From Microbacterium sp. H1-D42 (lineage in GTDB: Bacteria > Actinomycetota > Actinomycetes > Actinomycetales > Microbacteriaceae), in NCBI RefSeq assembly GCF_022637555.1, contig NZ_CP093342.1, forward strand, positions 372,001 to 436,000: DNA of 64,000 nucleotides, in the 5' to 3' direction. A program made the translations under genes and the position numbers. Positions 15,830 to 26,566 of the stretch are shown one piece after another. Numbering within the stretch: the stretch's first letter is position 1; each line of letters opens with the position of its first letter. The notes under the pieces were generated by a model that ran no database searches, had not been told where the DNA came from, and worked only from the letters and a program-made list of their open reading frames with translations.

Positions 15830-17146
15830 ATGACCGATCGCAATGACTCCCTGTTCGACGCTGCGCGCGCGGTGATCCCCGGTGGCGTGAACTCGCCGGT
15901 GCGCGCGTACGGATCGGTCGGAGGGACGCCGCGCTTCCTGGCATCCGCTTCCGGCGCGACGGTGACGGATGCTGCCGGCGCGACGTATCTCGACCTCGTG
16001 GCGTCGTGGGGGCCTGCGCTGCTCGGCCACGCGCATCCCGAGATCGTCGAGGCGGTGCAGGATGCTGCCACGCGCGGTCTGTCGTTCGGGGCGCCCACCG
16101 AGGGGGAGGTCGAACTCGCCCAGGTGATCGCCGATCGCGTGCGCGTCGGCGACGCCCGTCCCGTCGAGCGGGTGCGCCTGGTGTCAACAGGCACCGAGGC
16201 GACCATGACGGCGATCCGCCTGGCCCGCGGCGCCACCGGGCGCGACCTGCTGGTGAAGTTCGCCGGGCACTACCACGGGCACTCGGACGGGCTGCTGGCC
16301 GCCGCAGGCTCCGGCGTCGCGACGCTCGCGCTGCCGGGCTCCGCCGGAGTGCCGGCGCCCATCGCCGCGCAGACCCTGGTCATCGACTACAACGACCCGG
16401 ATGCCCTGGCTGCCGTGTTCGCCGAGCACGGCGACCGCATCGCGGCTGTCATCGTCGAGGCCGCGGCGGCCAACATGGGCGTCGTCGCCCCGCAGCCTGG
16501 ATTCAACAAGCTGATCGCCGACACCGCTCACGCACACGGCGCGCTGCTGATCCTCGACGAGGTGCTCACCGGATTCCGCGTGCACCGCGCCGGGTTCTGG
16601 GGGCTGCAGCAGCAGGCGGGCGAGCAGTACCTGCCCGACATCATCACGTTCGGCAAGGTCGTCGGCGGAGGCATGCCCCTGGCAGCCCTCGGCGGGCGCG
16701 CCGAGGTCATGGACCTGCTCGCCCCTGTCGGCCCGGTGTACCAGGCTGGGACGCTGTCGGGGAACCCGCTCTCGGTCGCCGCTGGCCTCGCGACGCTGCG
16801 GCTCGCGACCGACGACGTGTACGCCCGCATCGACGAGGCCGCGGCGCGGCTGACATCCGCTCTCGATTCCGCGCTGTCGGATGCCGGAGTCGAGCACGCC
16901 GTCCCTCGAGCCGGCAACCTGTTCGGCGTCGCCTTCGCCGCCGAGGCGCCGCGCGACTACGCGCAGGCCCAGGCGCAGGCGTCGTTCCGGTACGCGCCGT
17001 TCTTCCACGCCATGCGCGAGCAGGGTGTCGCTCTGCCGCCGAGCGTGTTCGAGGCGTGGTTCCTCACCGCCGCGCACGGCGAGGACGAGCTCGCTGCGAT
17101 CGAGGCTGCGCTGCCCGCGGCTGCTGCGGCCGCGGCGACCGCCTGA
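15830..17146 (+). CDS. hemL: Glutamate-1-semialdehyde 2,1-aminomutase
   Basis: PLP enzyme converting glutamate-1-semialdehyde (the HemA product) to 5-aminolevulinate. 438 residues. N-terminal [18 protein letters not shown] and [14 protein letters not shown] are characteristic, followed by [36 protein letters not shown] and the PLP lysine K276 in [18 protein letters not shown]. The C-terminus ends in a poly-Ala stretch. It is the last gene of the heme locus. Confidence 0.96.
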   Translation: MTDRNDSLFDAARAVIPGGVNSPVRAYGSVGGTPRFLASASGATVTDAAGATYLDLVASWGPALLGHAHPEIVEAVQDAATRGLSFGAPTEGEVELAQVIADRVRVGDARPVERVRLVSTGTEATMTAIRLARGATGRDLLVKFAGHYHGHSDGLLAAAGSGVATLALPGSAGVPAPIAAQTLVIDYNDPDALAAVFAEHGDRIAAVIVEAAAANMGVVAPQPGFNKLIADTAHAHGALLILDEVLTGFRVHRAGFWGLQQQAGEQYLPDIITFGKVVGGGMPLAALGGRAEVMDLLAPVGPVYQAGTLSGNPLSVAAGLATLRLATDDVYARIDEAAARLTSALDSALSDAGVEHAVPRAGNLFGVAFAAEAPRDYAQAQAQASFRYAPFFHAMREQGVALPPSVFEAWFLTAAHGEDELAAIEAALPAAAAAAATA

Positions 17147-17238
17147 CTCCGGAGTTTGTAGACGCCCACAGAATGATCGTTGCGGTCCTGTGAGCAAGTC
17201 GCAGGCATCAATCAGGACTGCGCTGGCAGACTGGATGC

Positions 17239-17688
17239 ATGGTGACGCTGCTACTGGATCAGACACGACTCGAGGTCGTGCTGTCTCCTATCGAGCGGGC
17301 TTCGACCTTCCATCGTGACAACTTGCGCATCGAGCGCGAGCACATCACCAAGGTGCAGCTCACCGAAGACGCCTGGACGTGGATGCGCGGGGTACCGGGG
17401 CCCGGCACGTACATCCCCGGAATCCTCGCCGCCGGCACCTGGAAGGGTGCAGGGACGACCGATTTCGTGCTGATCCGCCGCCGTCGGCCCAGCGTCGTGA
17501 TCGACCTCGACGGCGACCCGCAGTACCAGCGCCTCATCCTCACCACGCGGCACGGCCTCGCCCTGACCCAGGCACTGCGCCTGGACGTCACCGAGCACCC
17601 TGCCGATGTCGTCGACATCGCCTCGACCGCGCCGGTGCCGGTGTCGAAGCCGCGTCAGCGGCCGGTCATCCGCCCTCGCCCGGCCTGA
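17239..17688 (+). CDS. Conserved hypothetical protein, small cytoplasmic
   Basis: 149 residues with no signal peptide or membrane segment. The sequence alternates beta-type strands (RLEVVLSPIERAS, HITKVQLTEDAW, FVLIRRRRPSVVIDLDG, RLILTTRHGLALTQAL), suggesting a PH-like barrel. The C-terminus is Pro/Arg-rich. I do not recognise a named family. A CAGACT box ends 6 nt before the ATG, so it is probably expressed alone as a leaderless transcript. It converges on the long ABC ATPase gene. Confidence 0.65.
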   Translation: MVTLLLDQTRLEVVLSPIERASTFHRDNLRIEREHITKVQLTEDAWTWMRGVPGPGTYIPGILAAGTWKGAGTTDFVLIRRRRPSVVIDLDGDPQYQRLILTTRHGLALTQALRLDVTEHPADVVDIASTAPVPVSKPRQRPVIRPRPA

Positions 17689-17698
17689 ACGCCGGGCG
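17677..17698. terminator. Short bidirectional hairpin between convergent genes
   Basis: Perfect 8-bp stem CGCCCGGC / GCCGGGCG with a 6-nt loop that contains the stop codon of the preceding gene. It lies between that gene and the end of the convergent ABC ATPase gene. Confidence 0.45.
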
Positions 17699-17705
17699 TC
17701 CGGCC

Positions 17706-19982
<2,277 letters not shown>

Positions 19983-20026
19983 GATGACTCCCCCTGTTGT
20001 CTGCCAGTTCCTCCCATCTTGGTGGA

Positions 20027-20039
20027 ATTCTCTGAGAAT
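20027..20039. promoter_or_regulatory. Palindrome in the ABC ATPase / HIBCH divergent gap
   Basis: ATTCTC-T-GAGAAT is a perfect 6-1-6 inverted repeat, flanked on both sides by direct GGTGG words. It lies 45 bases upstream of the ABC ATPase start and 77 upstream of the hydrolase start. It is a possible operator; the regulator is not known. Confidence 0.4.
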
Positions 20040-20103
20040 GGTGGTTTCACCTGCCGAAAATGCTCATCCTGACGCGCGAATGGGGGCTTAACGGGAAGCG
20101 GAG

Positions 20104-20109
20104 TAGCCT
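20104..20109 (+). promoter_or_regulatory. -10 box of a leaderless HIBCH transcript
   Basis: TAGCCT ends 7 nt before the GTG at 20117, with no ribosome site between them. Confidence 0.5.
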
Positions 20110-20116
20110 GACGAGC

Positions 20117-21211
20117 GTGACCGACGTCGAAGAAGCCTCTGTTCAAGCCCCCGTGCCGGCCGCCGCCGAGCCCACTGTGCTGGTGCGCACCGAGAACTCC
20201 CTCGGCTGCATCACGCTGAATCGACCGAGGGCGATCAACGCTCTCGACCTCGGCATGATCGAGCAGATCATCGCCGCGCTGACGGCGTGGGTGCACGACA
20301 CGGACGTGCAGACGGTGCTGATCGATGGCGCCGGCGATCGCGGACTGTGCGCCGGTGGCGACGTGCGCGCGCTGTACGAGCAGATCGTCGGAGGCAACCC
20401 GGAGGGCGCTGCCGATTTCTTCCGCGCCGAGTACGCCATGAACGCGCTGATCGCCGAGTACCCGAAGCCGATCGTCGTCTTCGCCGACGGCATCACCATG
20501 GGCGGCGGCATCGGCCTGGCCGGCCACGCCGCGGTGCGCATCGTCACCGAACGCTCGCGGCTCGCGATGCCCGAGACCCGCATCGGCTTCACCCCCGACG
20601 TCGGCGGCACGTGGCTGCTCGGCCGCGCGCCGGGCCGGCTGGGGGAGTACTTCGGCCTCACCGGGCAGAGCATGAGCGGTGCGGATGCTGTTTACATGGG
20701 CTTCGCAGACCACTTCGTCCCGTCGCAGAACCTCGAGGCGCTGCGCGAGGCGCTGGCGTACCGTGCCGACCCCGGCACTCCGAACGAGATGACGCTGCTG
20801 TTCGATGAGACGCCGGAGCCGTCCGAGCTGCCGGCCGCGCGCGCGTGGATCGACGAGGTGTTCTCCGCCGACACGGTGGGCGAGATCGTGCAGCGGCTGC
20901 GTGAATCGGATGCCGCGGATGCAGCATCTGCTCTGGCGACGCTCGAGGAGCTCGCCCCGACCGGCCTCGCCGTCACTCTCGACGCCGTCCGAGAGGCCCG
21001 CGCGATGAGCGGAGTGCGCGAAGCGCTGGAGGGCGAGTACCGCCGCGTGATGTGGTTCGGTCACAACCACCCCGACCTCGTCGAGGGCATCCGCGCGCAA
21101 CTGGTCGACAAGGACCGTCAGCCGAAGTGGCAGCCCGCCACGATCGCCGAGCTGGGGGAGGACCCAGGCCGTCCGGCCCGCGAATTCGTGCCAGAGGTGC
21201 CCCTGTTCTGA
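20117..21211 (+). CDS. 3-hydroxyisobutyryl-CoA hydrolase (enoyl-CoA hydratase superfamily)
   Basis: 364-residue crotonase-fold protein. LGCITLNRPRAINALDLGMI and GAGDRGLCAGGDVRALYEQI are the substrate and oxyanion-hole regions, followed by ADGITMGGGIGLAGHA and MPETRIGFTPDVGGTWLLGR. The C-terminal RRVMWFGHNHPDLVEGIRA extension and total length distinguish 3-hydroxyisobutyryl-CoA hydrolases (valine breakdown) from simple enoyl-CoA hydratases. The GTG start at 20117 is chosen over an ATG 57 bases upstream because TAGCCT sits 7 nt before it and conservation starts after it. The gene stands alone. Confidence 0.85.
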   Translation: MTDVEEASVQAPVPAAAEPTVLVRTENSLGCITLNRPRAINALDLGMIEQIIAALTAWVHDTDVQTVLIDGAGDRGLCAGGDVRALYEQIVGGNPEGAADFFRAEYAMNALIAEYPKPIVVFADGITMGGGIGLAGHAAVRIVTERSRLAMPETRIGFTPDVGGTWLLGRAPGRLGEYFGLTGQSMSGADAVYMGFADHFVPSQNLEALREALAYRADPGTPNEMTLLFDETPEPSELPAARAWIDEVFSADTVGEIVQRLRESDAADAASALATLEELAPTGLAVTLDAVREARAMSGVREALEGEYRRVMWFGHNHPDLVEGIRAQLVDKDRQPKWQPATIAELGEDPGRPAREFVPEVPLF

Positions 21212-21216
21212 CAGGG

Positions 21217-22419
21217 TCAGACCGAGGCGATGAGCTCCTGCAGTCGGGCGACGTGCGCGCCCGCCACGCGGTCGCGGGCGTAGGCCACAGCGGACTCCCG
21301 GCGCGGGGCCAGCAGGCTGCGCGAGCCTTCGAGCTGCACGATCAGATCGGCCAGACCCTCAGCATCCGACGTCAGCGTGCCGAGAGCTGCGTCGCCGAAC
21401 TCCTTCGCCAGCACCGGATCGCTGACGATCACCGGGCGTCCGTGCGCGAACGCCTCCAACGCCACCATCGGCTGATTGTCGAAGCCGAGTGACGTGATGA
21501 GCGCGGCATCCGCGGCGTCCATCAGCTCGCCGACGCGCTCGCCAGACACCGGTCCATGGAAGGTGACCCCAGGAACCGGGCGGTGCGTGCCGCCTGCCAC
21601 ATCGAGATGCACGCGACCCTGCCCGAGCCGGTCGGCGACCAGCCGCATGGCGTCGAGGGCGACGTCGACGCGCTTCTCGGGCGCGAAGCGCGCCACCCAC
21701 AGCAGCCGCAGCGGTCCGTCATCGGCGGGAGCGGATGCCACACGCAGCGGCTGCGCCACGTTCGAGAAGGCCTCGACGCGTCCGGCGCCGGCCGCGCGCA
21801 GCGCCTCGGCCTGATGCCGCGACGGCGAGAGGACGATGTCGGCGCGCTGCGCGACGCGCAGGGTCATCGTGCGCAGAGCGTTGTTCATCGGGTGGCTGCC
21901 GGTGAAGCGATCGCCGCCGCGGATGCCGGTGAGCGAGCTGTGCACGCGCGAGACGACCGGTGCGAACGGCGCGAGCGCGGCCGGCGCCCGCCAGAAGAAG
22001 GTGTGCACCGTGTGCAGGGAGGGGATGCCGAGACGCCGGGCGACCGTGATCGCCGCCGTCGCGAGGGCGAACTCGGAGTGCACGATCACCGCACCGATGC
22101 CGTGTCGGCGGATCGTGGCGGCGACCAGCGGCTCGAGATCCGCGGCGCGGCCGAGCAGGGGCAGATCGAGGACGGGGATGGTCCCTCGGCGCGGCGGTGC
22201 GATGGTGATGAGCGGATGCTGGGGGGCATCCGACTTCTCGCGGTGAGCGGGCTGGGTCTCGACCGCGTCGGCGTCCGGCGCCAGCACGACCACGCGCACT
22301 CCCTCGCTCGCCAGCGCCTCGGCCTGCCGCAGGAAAGCGGTCTGGGCGCCGCCGAGGTATCGCAGCGAGTAATCGCACACCATCAGCACCGCAGGTGCGG
22401 TCGTGTCGTCCTCGTGCAT
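21217..22419 (-). CDS. Glycosyltransferase family 4-like protein
   Basis: 400 residues with a GT-B fold. The N-terminal domain begins VLMVCDYSLRYLGGAQTAFLRQAEAL (GGAQ is the usual glycine loop) and includes AVIVHSEFALAT. The C-terminal domain starts LRLLWVARFAPEKRVDVALDAM and includes LITSLGFDNQPMVALEAFAHGRPVI, the E-x7-E type donor-binding region in which D-N-Q-P-M-V-A-L-E replaces the common EGFGL form. Acceptor and sugar are unknown; cell-wall glycan or glycolipid synthesis is plausible. AAGGGAA precedes the ATG. It converges on the HIBCH gene with a 5-base gap. Confidence 0.82.
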   Translation of the reverse strand: MHEDDTTAPAVLMVCDYSLRYLGGAQTAFLRQAEALASEGVRVVVLAPDADAVETQPAHREKSDAPQHPLITIAPPRRGTIPVLDLPLLGRAADLEPLVAATIRRHGIGAVIVHSEFALATAAITVARRLGIPSLHTVHTFFWRAPAALAPFAPVVSRVHSSLTGIRGGDRFTGSHPMNNALRTMTLRVAQRADIVLSPSRHQAEALRAAGAGRVEAFSNVAQPLRVASAPADDGPLRLLWVARFAPEKRVDVALDAMRLVADRLGQGRVHLDVAGGTHRPVPGVTFHGPVSGERVGELMDAADAALITSLGFDNQPMVALEAFAHGRPVIVSDPVLAKEFGDAALGTLTSDAEGLADLIVQLEGSRSLLAPRRESAVAYARDRVAGAHVARLQELIASV

Positions 22420-22571
22420 CGGTTCCCTTCGCGTCGCCTCTGCGAGTCTATTCGGGCGTTTCGCTGTCAGCGAAGGTCATCCCCTGGGGGGAGACGAATG
22501 TCGGAAGTTCGTGGCACGCTATCGTGTGGCCGATTTTCGGCCCGCTCTGAAACTCCCAAGGAAGTCCGCCT

Positions 22572-24299
22572 GTGCTGGGAAAACTCCTCATCCGCTATCT
22601 CAGAAGATACTGGCTGCTGCTGGTCATCATCGTCGTGCTGCAGTTCGCGAGTGTCATGGCATCGCTGAACCTGCCCGCGATCAACGCCGACATCATCGAC
22701 AACGGTGTCGCCAAAGCCGATATCGGCTACATCTGGAACCGCGGCGCCTTCATGCTGCTGGTCTCCCTGGGGCAGATCCTCGCCTCGATCGTCGCCACCT
22801 ACTTCGCCGCCCGCATGGCGATGAGCGCAGGGCGCGACATCCGCGCCGACGTGTTCGCCCGCGTCAGCGGCTTCTCCGAGCGTGAGGTGTCGCAGTTCGG
22901 CGCCGGTTCGCTCATCACCCGCAACACGAATGACGTGCAGCAGGTGCAGATGCTGGCGATGATGGGCGCGACGATGTTCGTCACCGCGCCGCTGCTCGCC
23001 ATCGGCGGCATCATCTACGCCGTGCGCACCGACGTCGGACTCAGCTGGCTGATCGCCGTGTCGGTGCCGTTGCTGCTGGTCATCGCCGTGCTCATCATCG
23101 GACGCATGGTGCCGCTGTTCCGCGCCAACCAGCGCAAGCTCGACAGCATCAACGGCATCATGCGCGAGCAGCTCACCGGCGTCCGCGTCGTCCGCGCGTT
23201 CGTCCGCGAGCAGATCGAAGAGCAGCGGTTCCGCCTGGTCAACACCGACCTGATGGTGCTCGGCCGCCGCATCGGCTCGCTGTTCGTGCTGATGTTCCCG
23301 CTGTTCATGCTGGTGCTCAACGTGACCGTCGTCGCCGTGATCTGGTTCGGCGGCGTCGAGATCAACGCCGGCAACGCCGAGATCGGCACGATCTTCGCCT
23401 TCATGCAGTACATCGGTCAGATCATGATGGGCGTGATCATGTCGAGCTTCATGGCGATGATGATCCCGCGCGCAGCCGTATCGGCAGAGCGCGTCGGCGA
23501 GGTGCTCGACGCCGAGTCGTCGATGACCCGCACCGAGAACGGCACGACCGAGTTCCCCACTCCGGGGTCCGTCGAGTTCGTCGATGCGGAGTTCACCTAC
23601 CCCGGTGCCGAGGTGCCGGTGCTGACCGGCATCAGCTTCAGTGCCGCGCCGGGTGAGACCGTCGCGATCATCGGATCGACCGGCTCGGGCAAGACGACGC
23701 TCGTCTCGCTCATCCCGCGACTGTTCGACGCCACGGGCGGAACCGTCCGCGTCGGCGGTGTCGACGTCCGCGAGGCTGACCTCGACGAACTGTGGAAGGG
23801 CATCGGCCTGGTGCCGCAGCGTCCGTTCCTGTTCACCGGCACCGTGGCATCCAACCTGCGCTACGGCAGGGAGGAGGCCACCGATGAAGAGCTCTGGAAG
23901 GCGCTCGAGATCGCGCAGGGCCGGGACTTCGTCGAAGAGATGCCCGAAGGGCTCGAATCGCGCATCGCGCAGGGCGGCACGAACGTCTCGGGCGGTCAGC
24001 GCCAGCGTCTCGCCATCGCCAGGGCCATCGTGCATCAGCCGCAGATCCTCGTCTTCGACGACTCGTTCTCGGCGCTCGATCTGACCACGGATGCGAGATT
24101 GCGACAAGCGCTCTGGCGAGAGCTGCCGCATGTGACCAAGATCGTCGTCGCGCAGCGCGTCTCGACCATCACCGATGCTGACCGCATCGTGGTGCTCGAG
24201 GACGGCGCGGTGGTGGGTGTCGGCACGCACGATGACCTGCTCACCACGAGCACGACCTACCGAGAGATCGTCGAATCGCAGCTGGGGGTCGAGGCATGA
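22572..24299 (+). CDS. ABC exporter half-transporter with degenerate catalytic site (subunit 1 of a heterodimer)
   Basis: 575 residues: six membrane helices (1-320) fused to a nucleotide-binding domain. Walker A GSTGSGKTT is at 368-376, signature VSGGQ at 472-476, Walker B ILVFDD at 492-497. The residue after the Walker B aspartate is Asp497 instead of the catalytic glutamate, which marks the non-hydrolysing site of asymmetric exporters such as BmrCD or TM287/288. The GTG start has AAGGAA upstream. Its stop overlaps the next start (ATGA). Substrate unknown, probably drugs or lipids. Confidence 0.9.
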   Translation: MLGKLLIRYLRRYWLLLVIIVVLQFASVMASLNLPAINADIIDNGVAKADIGYIWNRGAFMLLVSLGQILASIVATYFAARMAMSAGRDIRADVFARVSGFSEREVSQFGAGSLITRNTNDVQQVQMLAMMGATMFVTAPLLAIGGIIYAVRTDVGLSWLIAVSVPLLLVIAVLIIGRMVPLFRANQRKLDSINGIMREQLTGVRVVRAFVREQIEEQRFRLVNTDLMVLGRRIGSLFVLMFPLFMLVLNVTVVAVIWFGGVEINAGNAEIGTIFAFMQYIGQIMMGVIMSSFMAMMIPRAAVSAERVGEVLDAESSMTRTENGTTEFPTPGSVEFVDAEFTYPGAEVPVLTGISFSAAPGETVAIIGSTGSGKTTLVSLIPRLFDATGGTVRVGGVDVREADLDELWKGIGLVPQRPFLFTGTVASNLRYGREEATDEELWKALEIAQGRDFVEEMPEGLESRIAQGGTNVSGGQRQRLAIARAIVHQPQILVFDDSFSALDLTTDARLRQALWRELPHVTKIVVAQRVSTITDADRIVVLEDGAVVGVGTHDDLLTTSTTYREIVESQLGVEA

Positions 24300-26503
24300 G
24301 CTCTTCAGCAAGCGCGAAGGCGCAGAACGACGAAGTCACGATGACTGCCGCAGAGAAGGAAGAAGCGGAGCTCGCTGAGAAGGCGCGCCTTGAGGGCGGT
24401 GGCATGTTCGACGGCCCGGCTCCGGGCAAGGCCGACCACTTCGGGCCCAGCTTCCTGCGCATGCTGGGGCTGCTCAAGCCCTCAGCCATCTGGTTCGTGC
24501 TGGTCTCGATCGCCGGCGCCATCGGCGTCGTGCTCTCGGTCGCGGCACCGAAGGTGCTCGGCGAGGCGACCAACATCGTCTACGAGGGCTTCATCTCCAA
24601 CGTGCTCGGCAAGGGCATCGGGGGCAGCCCCGGCTTCCCCGCGGGCACCAGTCAGGAGCAGGTCGTCGAGGCGCTGCGCGCCGCCGGCCAGGACGAGTAC
24701 GCCAACATGGTCGGCGCGATGGCCGACTTCTCGGTCGGCGGCGGCGTCGACTTCGAGCGGTTGCGCTGGATCATCGTGGCGGTGATGGTGATCTACATCG
24801 GCTCGGCGCTGCTGAGCTGGGTGCAGGGCTACGTCATCAACGTGATCATGGTGCGCACCATGTGGCGCCTGCGCGAAGACGTGGAGGCGAAGATCAACCG
24901 TCTGCCGCTGTCGTACTTCGACAAGGTGCAGCGCGGTGAGCTGATCTCGCGCGTCACGAACGACATCGACAACATCACCCAGACCATGCAGCAGTCGCTG
25001 TCCGGGGCGCTGACCTCGGTGCTGACCGTGATCGGCGTGCTGGTGATGATGTTCTCGATCTCGTGGCAGCTCGCGCTGGTCGCTCTCGTCTCGCTGCCAC
25101 TGATGGGCGTCATCTTCGGCGTCATCGGTCCGCGTTCGCAGAAGGCATTCGGAATCCAGTGGCGCAAGGTCGGCCGGCTCAACGCCCGCGTCGAGGAGGC
25201 CTTCTCCGGCCACGCCCTCGTCAAGGTCTTCGGCCGCGAACAGGATGCCCTCGACAGCTTCCAGGTCGAGAACGAAGAACTGTTCCAGGCGAGCTTCAGG
25301 GCGCAGTTCCTGTCGGGCATCATCATGCCCGCCATGACCTTCGTCGGAAACCTCACCTACGTCGGCATCGCCGTGCTCGGCGGGCTGATGGTCGCGAACG
25401 GCAACCTGCGACTCGGTGACGTGCAGGCCTTCATCCAGTACTCGCAGCAGTTCAGCCAGCCGCTGAGCGAGCTCGGCGGCATGGCCGCTGTGGTGCAGTC
25501 CGGTACGGCGTCGGCGGAGCGCGTCTTCGACTTCCTGGATGCTGAAGAGCAGGAGCCGGATGCTGAGGACGCTCCTACGGTGACCGACGGGCGTGGTGTG
25601 ATCGAGTTCGAGCACGTCGCGTTCTCGTACAGCGAGGATCGTCCGCTGATCAAGGATCTGTCGTTCCAGGTGGAACCGGGGCAGACGGTCGCCATCGTCG
25701 GGCCCACCGGTGCCGGCAAGACGACGCTGGTCAACCTGATCATGCGGTTCTACGAGCTCGACTCCGGGCGCATCCTGCTCGACGGGCAGGACATCTCGCA
25801 GATGACGCGCGACGACCTGCGTGGTCGCACGGGCATGGTGCTGCAGGATCCGTGGCTGTTCGGCGGAACGATCCGCGAGAACATCCGGTACGGCAACGAG
25901 TCGGCATCCGATGAGGAGATCATCGCGGCCGCCGAGGCGACCTACGTCGACCGGTTCGTGCACTCCCTGCCGGAGGGCTATGAGACCGTGCTCGACGAGG
26001 ACGCGTCGAACGTGTCAGCCGGTGAGCGCCAGCTGATCACAATCGCCCGCGCGTTCGTGGCGCGTCCCTCGATCCTCATCCTCGATGAGGCGACCAGCGC
26101 CGTCGACACTCGCACCGAGCTGCTGCTGCAGCACGCGATGGCGGCGCTGCGTCAGGGTCGCACCTCGTTCGTGATCGCGCACCGTCTGTCGACGATCCGC
26201 GACGCCGACCTCATCCTGGTGATGGAGCACGGCGACATCGTCGAGCAGGGCGACCACGAAGAGCTGATCGCCAAGCAGGGCGCGTACTGGCGGCTGTACC
26301 AGTCACAGTTCGAGCAGGCCGCGGCCGACATCGACGCCGAGGATGCGCTCACCGGCTCGACGCCGGTGATCGTCACCGGCGAGGCTGAGGCTGCGGCCGA
26401 GGCGGTCGCCGAGCAGGCCATCGCTCAGGCTCCGGACGCCGCGCAGCTGGCGGAGGCCGTGAAGGACGCCGAGTCCACGGCATCCGACCCCGCTCGCGAC
26501 TGA
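24296..26503 (+). CDS. ABC exporter half-transporter, catalytic partner (subunit 2)
   Basis: 735 residues. A charged N-terminal extension of about 50 residues precedes six membrane helices, with a long extracellular insertion near residues 105-150. The nucleotide-binding domain has Walker A GPTGAGKTT (469-477), an altered signature VSAGE (573-577) and an intact Walker B ILILDE with Glu598. Paired with subunit 1, the altered signature faces the degenerate Walker B, giving one dead and one live ATP site, as expected for a heterodimer. The C-terminal 70 residues are Ala/Glu-rich and probably disordered. A strong terminator follows. Confidence 0.9.
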   Translation: MSSSASAKAQNDEVTMTAAEKEEAELAEKARLEGGGMFDGPAPGKADHFGPSFLRMLGLLKPSAIWFVLVSIAGAIGVVLSVAAPKVLGEATNIVYEGFISNVLGKGIGGSPGFPAGTSQEQVVEALRAAGQDEYANMVGAMADFSVGGGVDFERLRWIIVAVMVIYIGSALLSWVQGYVINVIMVRTMWRLREDVEAKINRLPLSYFDKVQRGELISRVTNDIDNITQTMQQSLSGALTSVLTVIGVLVMMFSISWQLALVALVSLPLMGVIFGVIGPRSQKAFGIQWRKVGRLNARVEEAFSGHALVKVFGREQDALDSFQVENEELFQASFRAQFLSGIIMPAMTFVGNLTYVGIAVLGGLMVANGNLRLGDVQAFIQYSQQFSQPLSELGGMAAVVQSGTASAERVFDFLDAEEQEPDAEDAPTVTDGRGVIEFEHVAFSYSEDRPLIKDLSFQVEPGQTVAIVGPTGAGKTTLVNLIMRFYELDSGRILLDGQDISQMTRDDLRGRTGMVLQDPWLFGGTIRENIRYGNESASDEEIIAAAEATYVDRFVHSLPEGYETVLDEDASNVSAGERQLITIARAFVARPSILILDEATSAVDTRTELLLQHAMAALRQGRTSFVIAHRLSTIRDADLILVMEHGDIVEQGDHEELIAKQGAYWRLYQSQFEQAAADIDAEDALTGSTPVIVTGEAEAAAEAVAEQAIAQAPDAAQLAEAVKDAESTASDPARD

Positions 26504-26513
26504 GCCCGCACAT

Positions 26514-26551
26514 GCAGAACGCCCGCCCCGAGTTCGGGGCGGGCGTTCTGC
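26514..26551. terminator. Strong bidirectional hairpin terminator
   Basis: Perfect 17-bp stem GCAGAACGCCCGCCCCG / CGGGGCGGGCGTTCTGC around AGTT, followed by GTTTCGG. It lies between the end of the ABC exporter (plus) and the end of the carboxypeptidase gene (minus). Confidence 0.85.
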
Positions 26552-26566
26552 GTTTCGGCCCCGCGG

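Noticed and set aside
24098..24112. Repeat-like word GATTGCGACA inside the ABC exporter gene
   Set aside because: It lacks the complementary arm and the 17/26-nt spacing, and is explained by coding sequence.
22467..24311. Long open frame on the minus strand opposite the first ABC exporter subunit
   Set aside because: It is His/Asp/Arg-rich nonsense produced by codon-position bias of the GC-rich gene on the other strand. The plus-strand frame has all ABC motifs.
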